Source: Seramator thermalis (lineage in GTDB: Bacteria > Bacteroidota > Bacteroidia > Bacteroidales > Dysgonomonadaceae). From it: a stretch of DNA of 64,000 bases. The notes under the pieces were generated by a model, which was not told the DNA's origin, searched no databases, and was given only the letters and a program-made list of their open reading frames with translations. This document shows, one piece after another, positions 27,184 to 34,811 of this stretch; position 1 is the first letter of the stretch; every line of letters starts with the position of its first letter. The stretch is taken from the NCBI RefSeq assembly GCF_004138125.1, contig NZ_RXHS01000005.1, positions 1 to 64,000 on the forward strand, in the 5' to 3' direction. The position numbers and the translations under genes are program-made.

Positions 27184-30100
27184 CTATTTTACTATTTTGC
27201 CTGAAACGATAAATTTATTCACGTCAATATGCCCGTAAACCACGTTTAATGAAGGCTTTCCTCCCTTATATGTAATTGTTCCAAATCCCGTAGCAGTACT
27301 GATAAAACTCGTAAAATCACCGATTTTTGAATCGATATACATCGTTTTGTCCACCGCATCGTATCGAACACCTGTCAAACCTTGCAACATTCCATAACTT
27401 GACATGGCTCGTGCGTACCAATGCCCGCATTCATATTCATCGAAAGGATTTCTCACCGTTCCATCATATCTTTTTCGGCACTCTCGAACAATTTCCAATC
27501 CTTTTTCTACTTCTCCTTTAAACATGAGATGACTCGCAACCTGATACTCTATTCCTGTCCAAACTTCATTGCTGTAAACAAAAGGTAAGGAAAGTTCACC
27601 ACCTTTCGGCCAGGTACATAACAAAAGTCCACCCTCGTTTCCGCAAGCATACGTAGGTCGCTGTGGATTGGCATGATCCATTAAATCCGTTTTTAAATTG
27701 TATTGATGAACAGCAAGCAGATGACTTTTAACTTTCTGGTGATCAACAATTTCGTTAAGGCCACATACCGACGCTAACCACATTCCCAGAATACCGTCCG
27801 AAAGACATCCCTTTCCATACTGATATTTGGGCCCTTCTTTTTTCAATAAAGCAAGTGCTTCCTCCGAATATGCCCCGCCAAAAGATTGCACTTCAAGTGG
27901 ATTGGGAGCTAGTAACCCTTCCCATTGAATTTTTTGAATGAAATACTCTCCATCATAAAGATCATTTTCAATATATTTTTTCCCTCTTGACAAGAGCGTT
28001 TCGTATTCATTATAGGGCTTTTTTAACTCCTCGCTCATTTCAATGAAAGCAGTTAAAGCACCCAAATAAAAACTGGTACACATTCCATCAGGTCCCCAAA
28101 ACTCGATATCGTACGTATTATGATGAGGCTCTTCAAGATAACCTTTCCGCTTTGGATCCCACGTACGAATGCAATAATCGAGACTCAATTTAACGTAAGG
28201 GTAAAGACTTTTCATCCACTCCGTGTCACCATTGATATGCCAATCGCGATACACTTTCATGATACCGCCCAATTGCCCATCCGCAGCTGCATGAAAATTA
28301 TGCGGCGGAGGAGTAAGTGGAAGATTAGCTCTGAAATTCTGGTGTCCTTCTTCATTCTGATTAATCTTATATTCCGTTTCACGCAATGTCCTTTCTAAGG
28401 CAGGGAATAAATGAGGAATTGCTTGAGCATAATTCCACACATGCGTACAACTTCCATGACAACAACCGGAATTATCATTACAACCCTCCCACGCCCAAAG
28501 CCTTCCATCAGCCATTCTCAAAACGGTAGGGGATTTCAAAATGGTAAGATTGGCAGCAATAGCTTCCATTACTTCCGGCGGAAGAGTAGATGCATAAAAA
28601 GCACCTCTGAACAATTCACTTTTCTTTTTAAGGTCATCAGCATGAAGATCCCAATATTGAATGAGTTCATTCAGATTTTGAAAACGGGAAGCATACCAGG
28701 GTTTATAAAATCTCTCTGACGAAGAAAATGTTTTTTGCTGTTCTTCGGCTTCAATGATTTCCCACTCTCCATAATCTTCACCTTCAAAATTCGCCAAAAG
28801 AGTAGCCGAAGAAGAAGAAGGAACGAAAAGATCTTCTGCCCGATCATCTGTCAAGACAAATTGATCGGCAAGAATATGCCCCCACACTGCAGTCTCCAAA
28901 TCGACGATTTTTATCCGAGCAGTTTTGCCAACATATTCCTTTAAATCCCAAACTTGTTCATTTAAAACCTCGGACTGATTACCGGTGGCTGTTTTTATAA
29001 TTTCATCATCGACCACCAAATTTACGGAAGTTTTATCTTTTTGGGTTCCGCCACCTACCAAAAATTTCAGAAATCTTTTATTGATTTTGAACTCGGGTGA
29101 CAATAAAATACCCATCTGTCCATCACCATTATGATCAAATGTATTGACCAACTGTTTACCGGCAAATCCCGAAACTTGCTGTTGGCCGGGAGCAGTGCCT
29201 TTAGATGGTTTGTCTCCGAAAGCATTACCGGTGAACATGGCTTGTCCAATGGATAAATCGGATTTTGGTAAATACCAGCAAAAATTGACCCTGACAACTT
29301 TTTCGTTTCCGGGAAGCAAGGAGAACGGTACATAAATAGACGCTCCCGGCGACACTCCTTCAATCGGAGGATGGCTTATCAGATTTCCTTCCCGAATATT
29401 TTTCCATAAAATAGTCTGGGAATCAAACCAACCGCCTCTAAACCAACAATGATCAACAACCGCCTTATCACCATTAACATAAATTCCAAAACCTCCAACA
29501 GCATTTCCACCTCCATTACCGGCTTTTGTCAATCTGAAACCATTTCTTAACGCAGAAATATTACCTTTCTCGTCAATAAAGTTCTTTGCATTGTATGAAA
29601 AAACAGCATCAATTTTTTTCCCCGAAGTATTTTTAAAATGATATTCCAATACCCCCACCGGTAAACTCGAATTATCTTCATCAGTAGGAATAAAAGGACT
29701 CCAACCAGTAATTTCAATTTCGAGCGGAATATCTTTATCTTGCAATTCAATTGTGGCAAAAGGGAAACGAGCCAAAAAAGAACCGTTTTCGAAGCGTGGT
29801 AAACCGTAATTCCGATTACCACCACCATTCCCTGTTCCGGGCGGACCAAACAATTTCCATTTCGGTACCACTGCTTCCAGGACTTTAGCACCTCTTTCAA
29901 TACCTTTTATACTTATAGCAGCAAAAGCATAGGGTTCATTATATATGTCAGGCCGATTGTTCACCGAAAGATGCGAAATGGCTCCCGTTCCCGCAAGACA
30001 GAACATTCCGGCGCCAATACCTCCTATCGGGAAAGCAATTCTATTTAAATATTCATTCTCGTATTTTCCGTTGAAAACTCTTTTCGTCCTTTCCAATTGA

Positions 30101-30234
30101 ATTTTAACCGGATCAATGGTCGGATGCTGCTTCAATAAGCTTTCAGCTGATGCAAAGCCGGGGATATTTGACGCGGCGATCGTGCCTAACCCAATTTTCT
30201 TTAGGAATGCCCTGCGATTGTTATTCATTTCCAC
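27184..30234 (-). CDS. GH116 glycosidase with an inserted beta-sandwich domain
   Basis: This 1016-residue exported protein starts with a Tat-like signal (NRRAFLKKIGLG). The N-terminal beta domain has the GH116 mark FPIGGIGAGMF (about 68-78) and the C-terminal (alpha/alpha)6 barrel has GCCHGSCTHVWNYAQAIPHLFP (as GCCHGSCTHVWNYAQA, about 590-605), EEPHHNTYDIEFWG (about 701-714) and GCLSDGILGMW (about 809-819), the last probably holding the acid/base aspartate. GH116 contains beta-glucosidases, glucosylceramidases and exo-beta-D-arabinofuranosidases; the neighbours favour the last. About residues 340-500 hold an extra domain with FLVGGGTQKD, wDLKEYVGKTARIKIVD and WGHILADQFV, the pattern of a lectin-like domain also seen in GH32-type proteins. 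Its start overlaps the preceding stop by 14 bp. Confidence 0.9.
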   Translation of the reverse strand: MEMNNNRRAFLKKIGLGTIAASNIPGFASAESLLKQHPTIDPVKIQLERTKRVFNGKYENEYLNRIAFPIGGIGAGMFCLAGTGAISHLSVNNRPDIYNEPYAFAAISIKGIERGAKVLEAVVPKWKLFGPPGTGNGGGNRNYGLPRFENGSFLARFPFATIELQDKDIPLEIEITGWSPFIPTDEDNSSLPVGVLEYHFKNTSGKKIDAVFSYNAKNFIDEKGNISALRNGFRLTKAGNGGGNAVGGFGIYVNGDKAVVDHCWFRGGWFDSQTILWKNIREGNLISHPPIEGVSPGASIYVPFSLLPGNEKVVRVNFCWYLPKSDLSIGQAMFTGNAFGDKPSKGTAPGQQQVSGFAGKQLVNTFDHNGDGQMGILLSPEFKINKRFLKFLVGGGTQKDKTSVNLVVDDEIIKTATGNQSEVLNEQVWDLKEYVGKTARIKIVDLETAVWGHILADQFVLTDDRAEDLFVPSSSSATLLANFEGEDYGEWEIIEAEEQQKTFSSSERFYKPWYASRFQNLNELIQYWDLHADDLKKKSELFRGAFYASTLPPEVMEAIAANLTILKSPTVLRMADGRLWAWEGCNDNSGCCHGSCTHVWNYAQAIPHLFPALERTLRETEYKINQNEEGHQNFRANLPLTPPPHNFHAAADGQLGGIMKVYRDWHINGDTEWMKSLYPYVKLSLDYCIRTWDPKRKGYLEEPHHNTYDIEFWGPDGMCTSFYLGALTAFIEMSEELKKPYNEYETLLSRGKKYIENDLYDGEYFIQKIQWEGLLAPNPLEVQSFGGAYSEEALALLKKEGPKYQYGKGCLSDGILGMWLASVCGLNEIVDHQKVKSHLLAVHQYNLKTDLMDHANPQRPTYACGNEGGLLLCTWPKGGELSLPFVYSNEVWTGIEYQVASHLMFKGEVEKGLEIVRECRKRYDGTVRNPFDEYECGHWYARAMSSYGMLQGLTGVRYDAVDKTMYIDSKIGDFTSFISTATGFGTITYKGGKPSLNVVYGHIDVNKFIVSGKIVK

Positions 30235-31333
30235 TATTGTTGTTTAAATTGAATTCATTAACTACGGCGTCATAAGGGTGTCGATTCTTTATCTGCCAGA
30301 TAAACTGTTGCGGTGAGAGCGGGGTAATCCCAAAAACAAACTGTTCTCCATTTTTAAACGGTGATTTCAATTCAAAGTTTTCAATTGAAATACCTCTCGG
30401 AATGGGGGTTTCACTTGCCCAATAGGTAAAACGCCCGTTGACCAATCCGGTCAGTTTCTCCTGAGGGTTCTTCTGTGCCCAATATTGCGTTGCCTGTTTC
30501 CCGGTAAATTTCCAATGTACATTTGTCTCGGCTGCGTACACCGCTTTACTGTAGTCTTTTTCATTGGGTGCAGCAATAAAATAAGCGTCCCCCTTCCAAC
30601 TCCGTATCATCTCTTGTTGAGAAAAGTACGCATGTGACGTAAAATGGATATCCTTGTAACCAGACCACAAATCGAGTGAGGATTTTTCTCCGTCTTTTAA
30701 GAAAAGCGTTCTCAAACGGGCTTTGTTTCCCATGGTAGCGGTCGTTATGAAATAATCCAGATCAACGGAGCCGCTATATGTATTCGTCGTTATCTCAAAT
30801 TCGTAAGGGCGGGATTCGAAGAAACGAAGGCGAACATACACTTTGGCTCCGTTATCAAAAGGTTCGGAAAAAACATACAAGGTAAGCGTCTCCTCCCCGT
30901 CTATCTTTTCCACTACCCCTCTTGCCGGGTATTGCTCATTTAAAGATAAAACAGCCGTAGCATCGTCAGAGCTCCAAAAACGTTTTCCCCATTCATCCTT
31001 ATCCAGACTACTCTTTTCAAGTTCCGAATACCCACGTTCTTCAGCTCCTCTCGGAATTGGCTCAAAAGCAATAAAATTCATCACCTCAGGAAATTCATAA
31101 TCCAGATAGGGAGTGTAAATTCTGATCAATCCTCTGGGGCCCGGTAACGGAGCCAATCCCACAATTATACCATTGGCATGGCCCCATTCCGGCATCGCCG
31201 GTTTTCCCTGTACCGGTTGTATCCAGGTGCCAACCGTATCGGGTGGCGCCAATTGCTTCCAATCCGAAAAACTCTGCTGAGTACCCGAACGGAGGAGTAT
31301 CAGTAAAAATAAAGAAAGTAGTAACTGTCGCAT
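30221..31333 (-). CDS. Secreted protein of unknown function in the D-arabinan locus
   Basis: This 370-residue protein has an N-terminal signal peptide (MRQLLLSLFLLILLRSG) and no lipobox. The body appears mostly beta, with aromatic-rich segments such as PRGLIRIYTPYLDYEF, YVRLRFFESRPYEFEI and YWASETPIPRGISIENF. The last is the sort of pattern seen in mutarotase-like beta-sandwich proteins, but I cannot name a family. Its stop codon overlaps the GH116 start by 14 bp and it begins 36 bp after the GH183 gene, so its expression is tied to GH116. It could be a binding protein, an esterase-free accessory domain or a new enzyme. Confidence 0.55.
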   Translation of the reverse strand: MRQLLLSLFLLILLRSGTQQSFSDWKQLAPPDTVGTWIQPVQGKPAMPEWGHANGIIVGLAPLPGPRGLIRIYTPYLDYEFPEVMNFIAFEPIPRGAEERGYSELEKSSLDKDEWGKRFWSSDDATAVLSLNEQYPARGVVEKIDGEETLTLYVFSEPFDNGAKVYVRLRFFESRPYEFEITTNTYSGSVDLDYFITTATMGNKARLRTLFLKDGEKSSLDLWSGYKDIHFTSHAYFSQQEMIRSWKGDAYFIAAPNEKDYSKAVYAAETNVHWKFTGKQATQYWAQKNPQEKLTGLVNGRFTYWASETPIPRGISIENFELKSPFKNGEQFVFGITPLSPQQFIWQIKNRHPYDAVVNEFNLNNNSGNE

Positions 31334-31368
31334 ATCTCTGTTTTCTAAATAACCGTTTGTACTTTTCT

Positions 31369-32802
31369 TTAATCCTGAAAGCTACCCATATCTGCTATTT
31401 CGGCTTTCATCAAAAAAACATTGTAGGGCATCCACATCGACATAAGGAAATAGAGATTTTCTCCTGTTTCCGATAGGGGATGGAAATAGGACCCGTACAA
31501 TTGTGGATAATCCTTTCCTGCTGCCAATTCATATGGCTCACTCCAAGGACCAGTAAGCTGTTTCGCAGTACGCATTGTGATATTATACCGGTCACCATTG
31601 AAATAGGCAATAAACCACTTGTTGAATGTCTCATTATAAATGAATGATAACTCTCCCACTTTATCGTTAATAATAATAGTTGCCAGATTTTCATCTCCTT
31701 TTTTCCACTCACCGGAAGAGCCGTTCCAGTATTCATACTGATCCCTGTTTTCAATATCCGATTCAAGAAAACGGGCAAGAGCGGCTTTGCTGTCTCTACC
31801 GGTTTGCGTACCGATCATATAAACATACCCATCTTTCTTAAAATATCCTCCTTGCCCAAAAGGACTATCGGAGGAGAATGTAATGCCATCACATTTTTCC
31901 CATGTTTGCCCGTTATCCATCGATTTGTACATCCCGGAATAATTAGTGATCCATCCAGTCCAGTTCCTGATATTGAAATAATGGACATAATCAATCCCGT
32001 TAGCACGGATAGCAGCAGAAGGAATAGACGTCCAGTCTCCATTTCCAGATGTGTCTTTTCCTCCATGTATGATTTCTCGAGCATCACCCCTCGCATCAGT
32101 CACCATGCTTCTGAAAGTCAATCCGTCATCCAAATTTTTATCTTCAGAAAAAGCGAGTACATTACTTCTCCAACAACATCCATTAGGCCCAGGATTGGTG
32201 GGATTTGGCTTGAAATCACGGCCGAAAGTATCGCCAAAGAATATCCCATATTTATCGGGGCCCATCTCCCAGATAATACCCAGATCCGTTCCACCAACAT
32301 TCCATTTCAATGGAGTATTATTGGGACTGGGGAATGTTTCTCCGGACATCTGAGCTCCCGTAACACGTGCTATTCGCATCACATTGCGGATAAAAAAACC
32401 CCACCTATTATCTATACTGAGTGAAATTTCTTTAGAAACATTTCCATCCCGATAAACGGCTTTCAGTAAAAGTTTGAAAAAATGTGGGTCGGAAGCCCTT
32501 ACCGTATATTTGAAAAGATACGGTGATGAAAGCACACTCCGACTGATCTTTTCCGAATAACTTTCTCCTCCACTCTTATTCACGATCAGATAATCAATAT
32601 TGTCAAGATTTTTAAACTCGAGAAGTGTAGAAACAGTCTTTGTCTTCTTGTCGGGTATAAGATCTGTTTCAGCCACCGAGATCTCATCAATCGGAATATA
32701 AGGCTTATTCCTACCTTCTTCTTTACCGCAAAAGGATACACTCAATGCAATGATTGAAAAGGCTATAAATATACGATAGTTTTTATTTTTCTCTACATTC
32801 AT
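31369..32802 (-). CDS. DUF4185/GH183 lipoprotein, predicted endo-D-arabinanase
   Basis: This 477-residue lipoprotein has a signal ending in SVSFC, followed by G-K-E-E-G. That matches the X-K-(D/E)2-X lipoprotein export signal for the cell surface known from Capnocytophaga. Residues about 35-130 form a small beta domain. The rest is the DUF4185 five-bladed propeller: GTDLGIIWEMGPDKYGIFFGD, GCCWRSNVLAFSED, SGMYKSMDNGQTWEK and MRTAKQLTGPWSEP. GH183 enzymes cut alpha-1,5-linked D-arabinan internally. A surface location suits the first cut on the polymer. An IS element ends 22 bp upstream of its ATG. Confidence 0.88.
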   Translation of the reverse strand: MNVEKNKNYRIFIAFSIIALSVSFCGKEEGRNKPYIPIDEISVAETDLIPDKKTKTVSTLLEFKNLDNIDYLIVNKSGGESYSEKISRSVLSSPYLFKYTVRASDPHFFKLLLKAVYRDGNVSKEISLSIDNRWGFFIRNVMRIARVTGAQMSGETFPSPNNTPLKWNVGGTDLGIIWEMGPDKYGIFFGDTFGRDFKPNPTNPGPNGCCWRSNVLAFSEDKNLDDGLTFRSMVTDARGDAREIIHGGKDTSGNGDWTSIPSAAIRANGIDYVHYFNIRNWTGWITNYSGMYKSMDNGQTWEKCDGITFSSDSPFGQGGYFKKDGYVYMIGTQTGRDSKAALARFLESDIENRDQYEYWNGSSGEWKKGDENLATIIINDKVGELSFIYNETFNKWFIAYFNGDRYNITMRTAKQLTGPWSEPYELAAGKDYPQLYGSYFHPLSETGENLYFLMSMWMPYNVFLMKAEIADMGSFQD

Positions 32803-32815
32803 AAACTTTTATCCT

Positions 32816-32824
32816 ATAAAAATT
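32816..32824. repeat. Left copy of the 9-bp IS target duplication
   Basis: ATAAAAATT here is repeated exactly at 34255-34263, immediately outside the two ends of the insertion sequence. An intact duplication points to a fairly recent insertion. Confidence 0.85.
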
Positions 32825-34254
32825 CATTGTTGTCCGGTAAAACCGGTAATTTGATTTTTGATCACGATTTAAAGGGCTTTCTGCCCAGTTTTCCGTGTAT
32901 TTCTAAAAGCAAGCCCCTTCCCATTGAGCAAAGAGTGAATATTGATCTGTCATGCCTTTTTGACGAGATTTTTGCTCTTCAATAAGTTCCTGCCAGGCTT
33001 TTTCAGGATTCTCAAAGAATCTTCTGACATCGATGTAACTCATCAAGTGCTGCCTGATTACGGAAACCATGTTTGAAAATGCCCATTTCCGCTTAATTTG
33101 GCTTTTGAGTATCATCAGCAGCAAGTTGGCCAGCATAACCGACCAAATTTGTATGATAATGGCGTTCTCGTTGTCTCCCAGAAAATATTTCAAGGGAAAG
33201 TTCTGCTTCAGCTGCTTGAAAAGCAGCTCAATCTGCCATCTTTTTTTATAAATCCGGGCGATCACTTCTGCCGGAAGTTCCATATTATTGGTAATGAACT
33301 CAAACAGGCGTCCATTGGTGGAATCCCAGTAAGCTATGCGTCTTGAGAGATGCTTTTCAGTTTTGTTCTTACCGTAGGAAAGCTCAATCTGTTCATCTTT
33401 CAGGACACCTGAATCGGCATCATCCGGAATATCAAACTCTTCGCGTGCCTGATAAAGAGCATTATCCTTTAAGCGGGTTACATACCAGATTCTTTTACGG
33501 GTGAAAACCTCATACTGTGCGTAATCCACATATCCTTTGTCAAAGCAAAGAATAGAATCTTCAGGAAGATTTACCTCCTTTAGCAAAAGATGGTCGTGTT
33601 TTGCGGCTTCTGTATAACGGATGAAACAGGGCTGGTTATCTTCCGAACGGATGATGGTATGGGCTTTGATACCACCCTTCTTCTTTCCATTTTCAGGATT
33701 TCGTCCTACGCCCTTCAAGATATTCTTGAACAGCGTTATCGTGGTCGAATCCATGATATAAAGACGCTTCATATCCTGTTTACTCAAGCTGCTGTCCGTT
33801 AAACTACCGGAGTAACGTCGATAGGTATCGTAATATACCCGGGCAAAGATATCGGGTGTGCGACGGGCATTGGCCTCTGAAAGAGTGCTGCGCCGGACAA
33901 CATAATCAAGGCCGAGGTGCCCGAGACGATGAGCATTAGATAGCAGGCCCAATACGGTCTCACGAATGGAGTTGTAGCCCTCGAAAGCAACAAACAACAT
34001 CACAACAATATGTTTATGGCCGGTGAATCGCTTCACATACTTATCAGCTCCCAACGCTTTGGATGCCTTTGATATTTTTGACTTGTCCAATAAATTTAAC
34101 AGCTGTGTAAAGATCGGCTGTCCGCTAAAATTTGTACCTTTGCCCATGTCGGTTATCTTTTTTTGTTTTGCAACTATAAAGGTAAACCTTCTGGGGGAAT
34201 TACCGAAAGGGGGTCCCCTTCATTTTAGCGTATATGTTTTACCGGACACCAATG
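32825..34254 (-). mobile_element. Intact IS4-family insertion sequence
   Basis: The element is 1430 bp. The terminal inverted repeats are 19 bp with 18 matches: CATTGTTGTCCGGTAAAAC at 32825-32843 and the complement of CATTGGTGTCCGGTAAAAC at 34236-34254. It is flanked by the 9-bp direct repeat ATAAAAATT. It carries one transposase gene on the minus strand, the same orientation as the surrounding operon. A short palindrome (AAGGGG-GT-CCCCTT, 34207-34220) lies in the leader of the transposase and could limit read-through expression. The insertion separates the susCD half of the operon from the GH183-to-kinase half. Confidence 0.93.
32903..34147 (-). CDS. IS4-family DDE transposase
   Basis: This 414-residue transposase has an N-terminal DUF4372-like region (about 1-75) and a DDE catalytic domain. 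The aspartates are in YIMDSTTITL and CFDKGYVDY, and the IS4 signature Y-x2-R-x3-E-x6-K is exact in YKKRWQIELLFKQLK. The frame is complete, with no stop or frameshift, so the element may still be active. Confidence 0.95.
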   Translation of the reverse strand: MGKGTNFSGQPIFTQLLNLLDKSKISKASKALGADKYVKRFTGHKHIVVMLFVAFEGYNSIRETVLGLLSNAHRLGHLGLDYVVRRSTLSEANARRTPDIFARVYYDTYRRYSGSLTDSSLSKQDMKRLYIMDSTTITLFKNILKGVGRNPENGKKKGGIKAHTIIRSEDNQPCFIRYTEAAKHDHLLLKEVNLPEDSILCFDKGYVDYAQYEVFTRKRIWYVTRLKDNALYQAREEFDIPDDADSGVLKDEQIELSYGKNKTEKHLSRRIAYWDSTNGRLFEFITNNMELPAEVIARIYKKRWQIELLFKQLKQNFPLKYFLGDNENAIIIQIWSVMLANLLLMILKSQIKRKWAFSNMVSVIRQHLMSYIDVRRFFENPEKAWQELIEEQKSRQKGMTDQYSLFAQWEGACF

Positions 34255-34263
34255 ATAAAAATT
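34255..34263. repeat. Right copy of the 9-bp IS target duplication
   Basis: This ATAAAAATT is identical to 32816-32824 and directly abuts the right terminal repeat. Confidence 0.85.
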
Positions 34264-34299
34264 CAAATTCGAGACTCTCAAGAAAAATAGATAGATAAT

Positions 34300-34352
34300 A
34301 GGTGTACCGCCAAGCTTTATTACTAAAATAAGTAACTGCTTTCGGTACACCT
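34300..34352 (-). terminator. Stem-loop after the susD-linked lipoprotein gene
   Basis: AGGTGTACCG (34300-34309) pairs with CGGTACACCT (34343-34352), with an additional inner AAGC/GCTT stem, 26 bp after the stop at 34378. On the minus strand a T-rich stretch with TTTTT follows. It could terminate or slow transcription between the susCD part and the hydrolase genes, or act as an RNA-processing and stability element that sets their ratio. Confidence 0.45.
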
Positions 34353-34377
34353 TCCTTTACTCACATAGCAACAGTTG

Positions 34378-34788
34378 TTATTCAATTTCAATAATCACAC
34401 CTTCGGAATAAACCCTGTCCGTAAACCCTTCTTCTTTTGCTTCAGGAGTCAGAAAACCCAGTAATTTGACAATAAACCGGTACTTTTTATTCGGATCTAC
34501 TGTAACCTCTGCTGTATTGATTTCATTAAATATGGAGAACTTTTGCCGGTAAATATCATCCTCCACCACTTGAATACTTACTTCCAGTGGTCGCTTGAAA
34601 TCTTGCGGGATATTGTCGGGTATTTGCCATGACAATTTAACCACATTCCCTTCCAGCGTATAAGATAAATTCTCTACTTTAGGTAAAAAATGATTAAAAT
34701 CTTTCCTATCAAGAATATCTCTATCGTAACATCCAGTAAATAGAACTAAGATGAGAGATGCAACAATCAGTTTTTCTATTTTTCTCAT
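34378..34788 (-). CDS. Small lipoprotein after SusD (DUF4945-like)
   Basis: This protein of about 136 residues has a lipoprotein signal ending in LFTGC and one predicted beta-sandwich resembling a fibronectin type III fold (NVVKLSWQIP, TAEVTVDPNKKYRFIVKLL). The frame is open to 34809, but the start at 34786-34788 (MRKIEKLIVASLIL) gives a standard lipoprotein signal of 20 residues. Its place right after susD is where SusE- or SusF-like glycan-binding surface proteins are found. The DUF4945 assignment is from memory and tentative. Confidence 0.6.
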   Translation of the reverse strand: MRKIEKLIVASLILVLFTGCYDRDILDRKDFNHFLPKVENLSYTLEGNVVKLSWQIPDNIPQDFKRPLEVSIQVVEDDIYRQKFSIFNEINTAEVTVDPNKKYRFIVKLLGFLTPEAKEEGFTDRVYSEGVIIEIE

Positions 34789-34811
34789 AATCATAAATTT
34801 AATTTCCAATA

